Part shown: positions 1-11,759 of the stretch, one piece after another
How the letters are laid out: each line of letters opens with the position of its first letter
How positions within the stretch are numbered: position 1 is the first letter of the stretch
Source: Ceratothoa steindachneri
Taxonomy: Eukaryota; Arthropoda; Malacostraca; Isopoda; Cymothoidae
Direction: 5' to 3'
DNA: 64,000 nucleotides
Assembly (NCBI GenBank): GCA_963969495.1
Contig: OZ018328.1
Coordinates: 1,736,001-1,800,000, forward strand
Position numbers and translations under genes: made by a program
Notes under the pieces: model-generated
What the model saw: the letters and a program-made list of their open reading frames with translations, nothing else
What the model was told of the DNA's origin: nothing
Database searches by the model: none

Positions 1-752
1 GGGCAGTTGTGCATAAACTCATCCACATTTAAGACAACCATCTTAACTCGTCCATCAGGTCAGCAAGGACTTGACCCCTGGGATTAATTGAGTACTCTCC
101 CCATAGTGGGTGTCTACCGTTCAGATCTCCGAGCAAGAGAAAGGGCCTCGGCAACTGTGCCACGACGCGGCGGAAGTCGCCCGCATCAAAGACGGCTGAT
201 GGTGGAATGTAGGCGGAAATAACAGTATACCTCCTATCCAGGTGTAGTTGCACAGCTACTGCCTGAAAGGAAGTATCTGAAGCACAGAGACATCATGCCG
301 GGTGTAAATCGCACATCCTCCTGCCCGGCCCCCATCCTGTGGTGGTGAGGTCGCAAAAATCTTATACCCAGGGAGGGTGGGCAGGGGGCATGCAGCCAGC
401 ATGGTCTCTTGCAAAAAAAATAGATAGGGGAAAAGGGGAGGAGACAAGCCTCTCAGTTGGTGTGGAGTCCACGGCAATTCCATTGAAGGAATGTGCTATC
501 CAGGCCTAGCTCAGGTATATAGGGGCCCTCTTCGACGAGGAGACAATCATGGGAATGGCCGTACGCTTCCGGAAAGCACAACTCCCGGCGCTGTTGGAAG
601 GACATTGCGCTGATGGCGCTGTCGCCTTCGAGGACTTATCAAGGGAAATGGGCTCGCCATGAGTCTTTTCCTCCCTCCGCCTGAAACTTTAGGTGAGCGT
701 GGGAGCTTCAGGGGCGGTGCTCTCTCCTTTGCAGAACCTATTGTCTCCAAGC
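1..752 (-). mobile_element. I-A copy A: 5' part, endonuclease and ORF1 end
   Basis: Read on the minus strand this is the ORF1 tail followed by the start of ORF2 of an I/Nimb-like non-LTR retrotransposon. Two frames (483-256 and 253-29) cover the first half of an APE-type endonuclease: an FLQET motif and LLGDLNGRHPLWG, where the D and N of GDLN are conserved in this nuclease family. The frame breaks near 254 and runs off the window. The high-coordinate edge stops at about 752, a few bases before the oligo-T tail of copy B. Confidence 0.8.
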
Positions 753-1309
753 CACCCAGCTTACTTTTTCATTTTTTTTTTTTAGGAGGCTATCTGGCGA
801 CTGCCCACTTCGGTATAAGTCGCCGCAATCACACAGCCTAGCTCTAGGCTACTTTAAAATAAGAATATGAAAACAAAAGAACGGCAAAAAAGAAAGATGA
901 CAACAATTAAGAATCAAGCTCCAGCGTCGGGGGGATGGGGGCCCCTTCCCACGGCGCAGGAGCATGCAACCTACAAAGAAAACAACAATAACAAAAAAAA
1001 ACAAAAAAAACCTAGTTAAATAAAAGGGAGAAAGCCGGCCTAACCCCAAAAGTCTACAAGTCCACCAGTCAATGTGCACGCACTCGTCCCGAGTACAAGG
1101 GACAAGCGGTAGAGAACCCGCCCATCCTGGTACCGGGACAGGTAAAGTGCGCGAAGATCGCCCAGACTGGAACATTCAACAAGAATGTGCTGAACAGTCT
1201 AGGGTATAACGCAGTCTTCACAGTAGAGCGCTGGCGAGCGCTCCATCAAATAGCGATGCGTCACACGAGTGTGCCCGATTCGGAGACGACAGAAAGCAAC
1301 CTGAAGCCT

Positions 1310-1840
1310 TCATGACATTGGGAAATAGGCCCATGGAAACAGTCGCGGCGCAATGGCACGCAACTTTAAGTTACCTTCAACCGTCTCGAATCTTCTTTGC
1401 CAAGCAGTCCGAAGAGCTGCACGTATTCCTGTCATGTAGTCGGTGTGAGGAAGAGAGAAACGCTGGTCTAGTCGCCCAGTCCACGCCGATTCTTTGGCGC
1501 GCTCATTCCCCGCAATTCCTACATGTCCAGGAACCCAGCAGAAGATAATCTCTACATCCACCCGGCTCGCCAAAACCGTGGCGTCACGGATATCGCGAAC
1601 CAGGGGATGCGGAGATTCCAATGCCCCGAGAGCACTCAGGGCGCTTTGTGAATCGCTAGAGATCACAATCCCGTCTCCGAACCGGGCACGTCACGTAATC
1701 TCCCGTACCGAGTGGTGTGAAGACCGTGAAGACAGACACAGCGCCTGGCAGAGCCCCTGCTGACTTCAAATGGATACGGCGTAGAAGAAGACCCCTTTTT
1801 CCAACTTGGAACAATCCGTATACACTGGCACGGTTCCAGC
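1310..1840 (-). pseudogene. RNase H domain of I-A copy B (broken)
   Basis: C-terminal ribonuclease H of the ORF2 polyprotein, which in I-group elements removes the RNA strand during reverse transcription. Visible are SSDSQSALSALGALES (the second catalytic Asp region) and IFCWVPGHVGIAGNERA (the C-terminal motif). The upstream TDGS segment is damaged (RASVYGLFQVGKRG at about 1800) and sits in another frame. The last catalytic Asp, normally in NE-x-AD, is lost: the sequence reads NERAKES. The reading frame is interrupted at about 1663. Confidence 0.75.
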
Positions 1841-2039
1841 GTGACACGAGGTGTGCTCCAAAAGGTCGAACGCAATAGTCCCCCGGGGCTGTAGAAGTTT
1901 TGGGAGCAGAGGCGTGGCGACAAATAGCCAAATGTGGTACCCTCCAGGGTGACGTCCTGGGCAGAATCAGGGGTGACACAGGTCCGAGAGCTATACCTAG
2001 CTCTCGAAGGAGTTTCCTAGCCCTACAACCAAAGGGGTT

Positions 2040-3600
2040 AGCGTATCACTGGCGTCTCTTGGCGGCATAGGCACCGTCGAAATCTGCTGCGAATGAAGTG
2101 AGAGCTGGTGGCGACTGAGGAAGGGGCCGGGCTCGCGCGTACAGGCGAATGATGCACTGTTAATGGCGTAGAGCGAGTGGCATCCTCAGCATTGACTAGT
2201 AGGCTCTTAATGGGGGAAGTGCGGAAGGCACCGGTCGCCAGGCCAAGACCCGTGTGGTGGATCGGGTCCACCTTCCGCAATAAACACTCGGCTGCGGATG
2301 CATAAAACTCGCATCCGTAGTCGAAAGTAGGGCAGTAGCCCTATCAGCGCCCCAAGCGCTAAACGTCACGGAAAGGAGAATATCCATGGCGCGGGTACAA
2401 GAGACCCTAAGGCTACGAAAATGAGTCTCCCAGGTAAGGCGTCGGTCAAATACAAGACAAGGAAACGGTGCGATTCAACCACTTCCAGGCGTACCCCATT
2501 CAGAAACAAGTCTGGGTCTGGGTGGAGCCGTGGATAGCGGCATGGGAAAACCGAAACCTGTTCGCTTCGGCATAGCGAGAGACGCGATTCAATGCCTATT
2601 GGAGTCGACGCTCCAGAGTTGGCATCTGGGCTGCACCAAAAGAGATCGAAAGGTCGTCCACGTAGAACCTAGCGAGAACATCTTCCGGCAGCACTGAGGT
2701 GATGCCGTTGATGCTCAGGGCAAAGGGTGTGACACTGAGGACACTTCCCTGCGGGACGCCCTCTTCCTGCTCCATTGGGCAGAGAGGGCTCCCCCCCCAC
2801 CTGTACGCGGAATCAACGATCTCGCAAAAATTCAGATATAAACATTGGGAGGTGTCCCCTCGCCCCCATCGTGTGGAGAGTCTCCATGATACCGTATCGC
2901 CATGCGGTATCATAGTACTTCTCTAGATCTAAAAACACCGATGCGTAGTGCTGTCTACGAAGGAAGGCCTCGCAGACGGCATTTTCCAGTCGGAGCAGGG
3001 CATCCGACGTGGAGTGGAATTTGCGGAAGCCGCAGATGGCCTCCGCTGTCCAGGAAATGGGCTAATCTAACATTTACCAATTTCTCCATCAACTTGCACA
3101 CGCAAGAGGTTAGAGAGATTAGGCGGAAACCGGCCGGAGTAGAGTGATCTCTTCCCGGTTTGCAAAAGGCGAGCACAGTAGCGATTCGCCAGGAATCTGA
3201 GGAGACCCTACACCCAGTTCCTGTTGAACAATTCAAACAGAAAGGCCATGCCTCAATCACCCAAGTGTCGAAGCATGGGGTACGGAACATCGTCCGGACC
3301 ATGGGCGTTGTCCGCGCACGAAGCGAGAGCGCAACGTAATTCACTCACAGTAAACCTGTCGTTGAAGGGTTCTTCGCCTCTGGAGGTAAAGTCCAGCCGG
3401 CGGCCTTCAGCGACATCACGACGTGCATTGAATGCTGGCGGAGCAGCATCCCGGCTAGAGAATGCGGAGAAAGCGGTCGCGAAGGATTCTGCCACGGATG
3501 CGGGGTACAAGATGGCTGTCCCATTATCCTGGGGAACGGGACGGGGGTCCCTGCGAGAACTTGCCTCGAATCCTTTTGACTCGCTTCCACACCTCAGCTA
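2040..3600 (-). pseudogene. Reverse transcriptase of I-A copy B (broken)
   Basis: RT domain of the non-LTR element, split over several frames. Best segment is 2913-2596: it contains EEGVPQGSVLSVTPFALSIN (the SGVPQGS-type box) and LARFYVDDLSISFGA, where YVDD is the catalytic box. Upstream (3344-2955, 3590-3253) come the DVPYPMLRHLGD and FRLISLTSCVCKLMEKLVNV motifs of the RT N-terminal part. Downstream (2387-2038) comes the thumb with SVTFSAWGADRATALL. Frameshifts and short gaps make it non-functional. Confidence 0.78.
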
Positions 3601-3727
3601 AAGGGGTCTTCCCGTTAAGTGAAGACACGTATGCCCGCCAAGAAGAGCGGCGGGCGTGCTTCGAAATATACCAGAACCTAGCCCTAGCCCGACGAAATTC
3701 AGCGACAGTGAAATCGTTCGGGCGGCG

Positions 3728-4610
3728 CTAAGAGCGCATGTCGGCATAACGCTTCTGTTTAAGAGCCGTCTCACACTCAGCTGAACACCATGGGAGTCGT
3801 CGGCGTGCAAAACGGCCAGACGTCCTAGGAATAGTAGTCAGGCCCGCGGCGATGAGGTTGCCGGAGAAGAACTCAACGGCCTCATCTACCGACCTAAACT
3901 CCTCGACTGAGATAGAGAATTCAGTCATTTCCTGAAATGCAGGCCACTGCGCACGCGCCAAGCACCACCGAGGTGGTCTCTCAGGCGGAGGTTGCCCTGA
4001 AAATGATATTTGAATGGGAAAGTGATCACTACCATGGAGGTCATCGACCACCCCTCAATCAAAATCAGGCTGTGCATCCGAAGAGCACAGAGATAGGGTG
4101 AGGCAAGAAAATGAAGTGGTTCTCGGATAGTGATGGGTAAACTCATCCACGTGTAGGACACCCATCTCAAGCTCTTCGATCGGATCGGCAAGGACTTGTC
4201 TCCTGGTATTTATGGAGTAATCTCCCCAGAGAGGATGCCTGCCGTTCAGATCTCCAAGCAAGAGATAGGGCCTTGGCAACCGTGCCAAGACGCGGCGGAA
4301 GTCCCCCGCGTCGAATGTACGCAGAAATGATAGTATACCTCCTATCCAGGTGCAGCTGCACAGCCACTGCCTGAAAGGAAGTATCTAAAGAGAAAGGAAG
4401 AACGGAGAAATCATGCTGGGTGTAAACCGCGCATCCCCCAGCCCGGCCATCCCACGGTGGTGGGGTCGCGAGACCCTTATACCCCGGGAGGGCAGGCAGA
4501 GGGCAGGCACCTAGCATGGTCTCCTGCAAAAAGATAGCTAACGGAGAACGGGACGAGACGAGCCTCCGCAGCTCCTCCCAGTTGGCCCGGAGTCCACGGC
4601 AATTCCTTTG
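3728..4610 (-). pseudogene. APE endonuclease of I-A copy B (broken)
   Basis: Apurinic-like endonuclease that nicks target DNA in this family. Segments are MQETMLGACPLPALPGYKG (4529 down), YLLLGDLNGRHPLWGDYS (4280 down) and MVDDLHGSDHFPIQISF (4051 down). SDHFPI holds the catalytic Asp-His pair of the family. The frames change between the segments, and about 25 codons around 4310 are missing compared with copy F. Confidence 0.75.
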
Positions 4611-4619
4611 AAGGAATAT

Positions 4620-5520
4620 GCCCTCCAGGCCTAGCTCGGAGGAGACGCGGGGCCCTCCTCGAACTGAAGACCCTCACGGGAATGGCCGTACGCTTCCCGG
4701 GGGCAGAACCCCGGGCCCTGTTGGCCGGACAGAGCGCTGTCGCCTTCGAGGACTTATTGGGGAAGGTTGGGCTCGCCATGCGAGTCTTTTCCTCCCTCCG
4801 CCTCGAAACCTTAGGCGGGCGTTGCGGCTTCGGAGGCTGGGGGGGCCTCTTTTCGAGGAACCACCGTCTCAAAGCCACTCGCTCCACCTCGGGGCGTGGG
4901 CGAAGGAGCCGAAGCTCCTTGGTTGCTGTCCTCCTTTCGGGAGACAGCTTTAGGAACCCCCGAAGATGGCCTAGCGTCCATCTTCAGGGGTGTTGCCTCC
5001 TGTGAGTCTAACGACTCAACGACTCGGTGGAGGCGCGTGACCGTTTCGCCTTACGGAAAACGGTCACGCTGGAGGAAGAGGGGGGAGCCCTGGTTTTAGC
5101 CGGGGCTGGGTATGAACCCTTTTTGCCGCCAGCTTTACGAGGGAAGCGCCCAGGTTGGGTAGAGCCCGCAGAACGGCTCCAAATGAGGGCGGAAACAACC
5201 GTGCTCGTTGGCCTGGATGGGCCAGGAACAGAGGGTGCCTTTCTAACTATTGAGGCATATGACGTCCCAGGCAGAGCTGGGCGCGCCAGGACCAAGTCCT
5301 TGGAGGTTCCTCTGTTAAAGTACAGGGAAGGGGAGACCTCCATTTTTATGTGGAGCTGCCCGGGGGTGGCTCAGACAGTGGACTGGGGAAAATTAAGGGG
5401 AGATTATTTTCTAATTTCATCATTGGGCATGGTGACCCTATTCAAACTGCGGGATGTAAATGCTAATTACCCCTTACAGTAGCCCGCTCTGCAAGGGGTG
5501 ATTACAGGGCTGGCAGAACC
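4620..5520 (-). pseudogene. ORF1 remnant of I-A copy B
   Basis: ORF1 of I-A encodes the RNA-binding, gag-like protein. Here only the part after the zinc knuckles and a short N-terminal piece remain. The stretch 5343-5008 contains ALPGTSYASIVRKAPSV, a motif also present in copy F. At about 5303 the sequence jumps to the N-terminal region (compare copy D at about 19370), removing the zinc knuckles. Confidence 0.6.
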
Positions 5521-5960
5521 AGGTGCCACCATTTTAGACCACCCTTCCTACCTGGTGACCTGGCAGCCCATTGGCATGGCAACTCAATCTTGGGCACGTC
5601 TAAAATTGATAGACAGGAAAAGGAGGAAGAAAAAGTATGTAAGGAAGATGTGAGTGCGGATGAAGCAAGTTGTTAAAAACCAACAATCCCAGGCTGGATT
5701 TCATGGGTGAGGGAATGTTGTCTTCACCCCCCTCAGCCCAGATCCAAGATAGTTGTGTGAGCGGAAGCTGGTCGGCATCTATCTTGTGAAATTAGAGACT
5801 GACCAGAGAGAGTTGTGGGAGAGGTTGTATGGAAAGTGAGGAAGCAGGGCAAAACACAGGCTGTCATAAAGAAGGACGAGAGGCTAAGCTGGGGCTGGAC
5901 GGGGCACTAAATCCTGTCAGTATGGCAGCCAGAAAAGCAAATTTCAATGCCCCTTGCAGC

Positions 5961-6530
5961 AAACTCATCAATGCATAACTAAATAATAAATACATAATTA
6001 ATAATTAAATAATCAAGTTATAGATAGAAAAAACTTATAAAGTGATAAGTATAAATATTTAGTATATCAGCCTGTGGCAATAAACAAATGTACCTTTTCT
6101 TTCACTCTATCAGTCACTGAGTTTAGGAAGAGGGATCAAAATTTGTTAAAAAAACATGTAACACACAGTTGCCAACTAGGAATTTAAAATGAGCACCCAA
6201 AATTGATAGAGCTAGGTGCTAAAAATACTCCATAACACATAATCGATTTTTGGATGCTGTGTGATATATCTGCTTTGAGTCCAGACAGTAGTTTGGGGGA
6301 AAGCTCTGTCTTCAAAGGGTCAGAATTTGATTGAAACCAAAGAGGTTTGGACTAAAAACCTTTTTTTGTGGGGGCAATATTCATTCATTTGCAGTGACTG
6401 CAACAGACGGTAGGTGTACATTTTTACGATACTGTGTCTCACCCAAATTTCCAAATCTTTTCAAAACAATAAAATATGTACTGAAATTTAGTACATACTC
6501 GTATTATAAAGTACAAGTAAAATTACTTAC
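5961..6530. other. AT-rich intron sequence
   Basis: Between I-A copy B and exon 3. It starts with TAA-rich low-complexity sequence (5975-6060). No recognisable coding or repeat structure was seen. The 97-codon plus-strand frame at 6331-6624 overlaps exon 3 on the other strand and looks accidental. Confidence 0.5.
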
Positions 6531-6695
6531 CTTTCCTTCAAGGTGGTTTGGTACCCCTGGTTCATTAGAGGCATTTGGTAGTATGTTTTCTTTCTGGAAA
6601 ATGTGTGCTTCTTCTTTTTCATGAAGGAGACGACTTGGATCCTCAAGAAATTCTTCCCCAATCTCTTCTTTCATTAAAATATCTTCAATTTCCTC
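6531..6695 (-). CDS. Third coding exon of the host gene
   Basis: A 165-nt minus-strand exon candidate runs from a TTTATTGTAG acceptor to a GTAAGTAATT donor, both strong. It is open for exactly 55 codons in phase 0. The peptide begins EEIEDILMKEEIGEEF and ends VPNHLEGK; it is acidic in the first half and polar in the second. MKEE is a further SUMO-type consensus. The first 20 residues resemble exon 2 (E-I-x-x-I and K-x-E-x-x-E-x-L spacing), so the two exons may be an old duplication. Exon 4 would lie at lower coordinates; nothing suitable was seen down to base 1, so it probably lies outside the window. Confidence 0.62.
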
Positions 6696-7299
6696 CTACA
6701 ATAAATACAAATTTATTTTGATTTTAGTACCCAAGGACTTGGCTCTTGATTAGTAAGAAATTTTGGATGACAGTAGTCAATTAATTTTAGTTGATGGTGT
6801 TGATTATTGTATAAAAAGTTTTATCTGTACATAATATAACATTCAAACATTGATTTAAGATATGCAAACCTAATTAGTCTCATTTTTTTTTTTTTTAAGA
6901 GCTCATCTGGGGACTACCTACTTGGGCATTAGTCGCCATATTCAACACTGCCTAGTAGTACTAGGCATCTTTAAAATAAGATGCGAAAAAACAAAGGAAA
7001 AAAAAATTAAAAAAAGGAAAAAGACAACAAGCAGGAAGCAAGCTCTGGCATTGGAGGGAGGAACACCTCCTCCCCAGTGCAGGAATGTGCAACCTACTAA
7101 AATAACAAAAAAAAAACTAGTTAAATAAAGGGGAGAAGGCCAGCCTCCCCACCCCCCCTTGTGCACCAGTCAATGTGCACAAACTCATCCCGAGTACAAA
7201 GGACATGCAGTAGCGACTTCTCCCATCCCAGTACGGGGACAGGTAACGTGCGCGAAAATCGCCCAGACTGGGACATTCAACAAGAATGTGCCGGATAGT

Positions 7300-8000
7300 C
7301 TAGCAGACAATGCAGTCTTCACAGTAAGGCGCAGGCGAGCACTCCATCAAATAGTGGTGCATCCGCGAGTGTGTCCAATTCACAGAGATGACAGAAAACA
7401 ACCTGAAGCCCTTGCGGCATTGGGGGGTTATAGGGTCCATGAGAACAGTTGCAGCGCAATAGCACGCAACTTTAAATTCCTTTTGACCGTCTCCCATCTC
7501 ATTTGCCATGCAGCCCAGAAAGCTACCGTATACCTGCCATGTAGTCAGTGTGAGGAAGGGCAAAATGCTGGTCCGGTCGCAGAGTCCTCGCAGACTCTTT
7601 GGCATGCTCATTCCCCGCAATTCCTACATGTCCAGGAACCTAGCAAAAGATAATCTCGACATCCGCCCGGTTTGGCAAAACCATGGTGTCACGGATATCA
7701 CGAACCAGGAGATGCTGAGATTCCCATGCCCAGAGAGCACTCAGGGCGCTTTGTGAGTCGCTATAGATCACAATCCGGTCTCCGAACCGGGCACATTGCG
7801 TTATCTCTCGCCAGAGAGCTATACTTAGATCTTGAAGGAGTTTCCTAGCCCTAAACCCAAAGGGCTTAGGGTATGACTGGCGTCTCTCAGCGGCATAGGG
7901 ACTGTCAAAATCAGCTGCGGATGCGGTGAGAGATGTTGGCAACTGAGGGAGGTGTTGGGCTCGCGCGTACCGGCGAATAATGAACTGTGCATGGCGTAGA
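7300..8000 (-). pseudogene. RNase H and ORF2 C-terminus of I-A copy C
   Basis: The frame 8176-7640 holds the RT-RNase H connection followed by RIVIYSDSQSALSALWAWES and ends VDVEIIFC, a typical type I RNase H segment. The TDGS strand is deleted: the sequence passes directly from LSIALWREITQCARFGDRI into the second motif. The C-terminal zinc-like CEDC...H region is at 7350-7300. Catalytically incomplete. Confidence 0.7.
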
Positions 8001-9440
8001 GTGAGTGCCATCTCCCCAGCATCGACAAGTAGGCTCTCAATGGGGAAAGTGCAAAAGGCACTGGTTGCCAGGCGAAGGCTGGTGGGGTGGATACAGTCCA
8101 CCTTCTGCAGATTCATAAAACTTACATCCATAGTCAAGCTTCGAATGAACAAAGGGTCGATAAAAAAGTAAGGCAATAGCCCTATCAGCGGCCAAAGTGC
8201 TGATTTTTTTTTTTTAAGAGCTCATCTGGCCCAAAGCGCTGAACATCATGTAATGAAGAATATCAATGCCACAGGTACAAGAGACTAAGGCAGCAAATAT
8301 GAGGCTCCCTGGTGAGGGGTCAGTCAAATACAAGACCAAGGAAATGATATGATTCCACCACTTCGAGGTGAACCCAATTTAAAAACAAATCTGTGTCAGG
8401 GTGGAGCCATGGATGACATCCGAAGTGAACCACCTTAGTCTTGGCCAAGAAAAACTGAAGCCTGTGTGTATTTGTATAGCGAGAGACACAGTATAATGTC
8501 TGTTGGAGTGAATGGTCTAGAGTTGGCATCTAGGCTGCACCAAAAGAAATCAAAAGGTTGTCCACATAGTGTAGTGAGAACATCTTCCGGCAACACAGAG
8601 ATGATGCTGTTGATGGTCCGGCCAAAGAGTATACACTTAGGACACTTGCCTGCATATATCCTCATGCTGTTCCATTGGGCCGGAGAGGGCTCCAACCCAC
8701 CCATACATGTAATTGATGATCTCGCAAAAATTCAGATATAAAGATTGGGAGGCATCCCCTTGCCCCTACTGTGTGGAAAGTCTCCTTGATACCGTATGAC
8801 TATGCAGAATCATAAGCCTTTGCCAGGTCACAAAATACTGTGGCGGAGTGCTGTCTATGAATTAAGGCCTCGCAGTCAGCATTTTCCAGTTACAGGAGAG
8901 CATCCAACATGGAGTGGGAGATGTGGAAGCCACACTGTGCAGAAGACAGATGGACTCTGATGTCCATAAAAAAGGTTAATCTAACTTTTACCAATTTTTT
9001 CATCAATTTACACATGCAGAAGTTTAGAGAGATTGTGCGGGAACCAGCTGGGATAAAGTGATCTCTTCCTGCGATTCACCAGGAATCTAGGAGGATACCC
9101 GCTACTCAGATCCTGTTGAACAAATCTAACAGGCCATGCCTCACTCACCCAGGTTTTGAAGTATGGTAAACAGGACATTGTCCAGACCAAGGTAAGTGTC
9201 CATGCAGAAAAGGGGATCCGAACTCAACTCACTCAAAGTAAACCTGTCATTGAAGGGTTCTCTGCGGCTTTCAGCGACATAACAAAATGCCTGGAATGCT
9301 GTCAGAGCAGCATCCAAGCTAGAGAACTCGGAGAAAGAGGTCATGAAGGACTCTGCCAGGGACGCAAGGTTCAGGATTGCAGTCCCATTCTCCTACAGAA
9401 TGGGAGGGAGTCCTGCAAGAACTTGCCCAGAATCCTTTGA
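8000..9440 (-). pseudogene. Reverse transcriptase of I-A copy C
   Basis: Degraded RT. Recognisable are INSIISVLPEDVLTTL (8620 down; the following F/YxDD box now reads CGQPFDFF), YRFLGL-type VVESYHFLGLVFD at 8320, and FSEFSSLDAALTAFQAF at 9344. No frame exceeds about 180 codons. The catalytic Asp pair is not preserved in frame. Confidence 0.65.
8204..8229 (-). mobile_element. Micro-insertion: I-A poly-A tail with 3'-terminal bases
   Basis: Inside copy C the host sequence is interrupted by a T-run followed by AAGAGCTCATCTG, exactly the poly-A end of I-A. It is flanked by GCCAAAGTGCTGA (8191-8203) and CCCAAAGCGCTGA (8230-8242), a near-perfect 13-bp duplication of the host RT sequence. It is best read as an extremely 5'-truncated I-A insertion. 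Confidence 0.75.
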
Positions 9441-9609
9441 AATTGTTCCGTAACCTCTGCTCGAGGGATCATCACATTAAGTGAAGACATATATGCCCAC
9501 CAGGAAGAGCGGTAGGTGTGCTTCAAAATATACATGAACCTCGCCCTAGCTGGATGAAATTTACCGACAGTAAAATCATTCTGACAGAGATTATAGTGCA
9601 TATAGGCAT

Positions 9610-10599
9610 TGTTGCCGCTCAGATTGGGTCAGCGGAATATAAGATGATAGGGTGGGTTGTCCAAATGGTTTCTTGGCTGGGGTGTAAATCCAGCCCAAAT
9701 GACAACTCAGGCAGGAGTAATAGGAAAAGTGAAAAGGCTTGAATGGTTCGGTGTTCAAGGTTATGCAGAACTGGAGAAATCAGGTAGCAAAGGATAGATT
9801 TAAGAAAAGGGAACCAAGAGGCAGGAGCTTAAGAATTTTTGAGCAATTTAGTTACTAATAACAACAGGGTTATAAGAATAGATTTATTTAAGAACTAACT
9901 ATTATACAAAAGAATATTTACAATTGGAGTAACACCAGAAATTTTTTGGTCTTTAGACAAAATAGAACAAAGACTGGAATGAATTTTTGCGTCCAAGACT
10001 GGCACAATTGGAGGTTTTTCAGTCCAAGACTAGAACTATTTCTTTGGTCCAAGACTAGAACCTAAAAAATACACTTTTTATTAAGATATGACACTAGAAT
10101 TCTCCAAAAGAAAATTTAATAATGAAATGGAGGCAAAGATTATAAATTTAGTCATATAATATAAATCTATTGCTATAAATTATAACAAATATAATTTGGA
10201 CTTAGGCTTATTAATTTACAAAAAAAAAATTACGAGGTGAGGAAACCTTCGTACTGCACTGAAACAGAGTCAACAAAATTTTACTAAATTAAGAGTTATC
10301 ACAAATTTAAATAATCTAATTTTTCTAAGAGGTAAATAATAAAATAGATAAGTTTAAAATTAGCAAATAATTTACCCCTTTTTGGGGTCCTTAAAGATTT
10401 AAATCTTCTTAATTCAGAGCATTTAACTTATAAAGTTAATTACCAAAAATTTACAATCCTTTATTATCTTCTCTGAAACTAAAGGAACTTATTTAATTAA
10501 AATTATTCTAACAATAATCTAATCTAAATATTTAAAGGAAAAAATTAAAAGAAATGAAGTAAGTAATTACATAGAACAAAAGAAGGGGAATATATTACA
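9610..10599. mobile_element. Solo LTR of an unidentified LTR retrotransposon
   Basis: A 990-bp AT-rich insert starting TGTTGCCGC and ending ATATTACA, flanked on both sides by GCAT (9606-9609 and 10600-10603). The I-A host sequence is continuous across it once one GCAT is removed. TG...CA ends and a 4-bp duplication are the signature of LTR integration. No coding region is inside. A short tandem repeat with core TCCAAGACTAGAAC recurs about four times at 9950-10070. Its sequence does not resemble the GypOTU LTR, so it belongs to another family. Orientation cannot be fixed. Confidence 0.72.
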
Positions 10600-10619
10600 G
10601 CATAGTACTTCTGTTTGTG

Positions 10620-11500
10620 GGCCGCCTCAGACTCGGCTGATTGTCACAGAGGGCTTGGGTGCTAAACAGCCAGACATTCTAGAAATAGTAGTTAGGCTCA
10701 TGGCGATGAGGTTGCTAGTAAAGAAATGAATGGCCTCATCCACTGCCCCAAATTCCTGGAATGAGACAGAGAAATCAGTCATTTCCTGAAATGAAGACCA
10801 ACATGCCTGCACCAAGTACCACAGGAGCAGGCTCTCAGGTGGCAGCGGCCCTAAAAATATTTGAATGGAAAAGTGACCACTACACCATGGAGGTCATTGA
10901 CCATCCGCCACCCAAAATCAGGCTATGCATCCGGAGAGCACAGAGATAGATCAAGGCAGGAAAATGAAGCAGGTCTCAGACAGTGATGCGTAAACTCATC
11001 CACATTTAGGACACCAATCTCCAGCTCGCCAAGGAACTAACCCATGGGATTGATCAAGTAGTCTCTGCAGAAGTCTCCTGTGTTGAAGTTGACTGATGGT
11101 GGAATATACACAAAAATAACAGTATACCTTCTATCCAAGTGCAGCTACACAGCTACTGGTTGAGGTGTGTCTAAAGCAAAGAGAAGAATTGAGACATCAT
11201 GCCGGATATAAATGGTGCATCCTCCAGCCCAGCCCCTATCCCAGGGTAGTGGGGTATTAAAACCCTCCTAACCCAGGAGGGTTGGCAGGGGCACTTGCCC
11301 AGCATGGTTTCCTGCAAAAATGATAGCTAAGGGAAAACGTGAACAGAAAAGCCTCCACAGCTCCTCCCAGTTGACCCAGTCTGCAGCAATTACATTGAAG
11401 AAATATGCCCTGCAGGCCTAGCTCGGAAGAGATGTAAGGCCCTTCTTCGAAGAGAGGTACTTCACAGGAATGGCCGATGCCTCCCAGAGGCAAAACTTCG
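10620..11500 (-). pseudogene. APE endonuclease of I-A copy C
   Basis: Continuation of copy C beyond the solo LTR. The frame 10815-10627 matches the post-endonuclease linker (FQEMTDFSVSFQEFGAVDEA, as in copies B and F). Nucleotide similarity continues through the nuclease region to 11505, but the GDLN block is deleted at about 11060 and no long frame survives. Confidence 0.62.
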
Positions 11501-11759
11501 GACACTGTTGGCTGGAAAATGTGTTGAAGGCATTGTGTCCTTTGAGGACTTATCAGGGGAGGTTGGGCTCTCCATGTGAGTCTTTACCTCCCTTCACTTT
11601 GAAACCTCAGGCAGGCGGGGCAGCTTCAGGGGTGGGGAATCCCTCTTTTGGAGTATCCAATGACTTCAACCCACCCAGCCTGGCTGTGGATGTAGGAGGA
11701 AAAGCTCCTTTAGCAGTTTTCCTTTCAGGGGTCAGCTTTAGAAATCCCAAAGATAGCCT

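Larger units (their letters stand above)
771..5960 (-). mobile_element. I-A copy B: nearly full-length, ORF1 internally deleted
   Basis: The element is on the minus strand. Its poly-A tail appears as T-run 771-783, and the 3' UTR (784-1050) carries the ATCTGGCGACTGCC block shared by copies C and D. Its 5' end is near 5960, matching the 5' end of copy D (a CCCCTT-CAG block). In element order it holds ORF1 remnants, endonuclease, RT and RNase H, all with frameshifts. Compared with copy D about 1.4 kb of ORF1, including the zinc knuckles, is missing at about 5303. I could not find a convincing target-site duplication. Confidence 0.82.

Noticed and set aside
771..800. Copy B inserted into copy A
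   Set aside because: If so, copy A should resume at about 5961, but the sequence there is unrelated AT-rich DNA.
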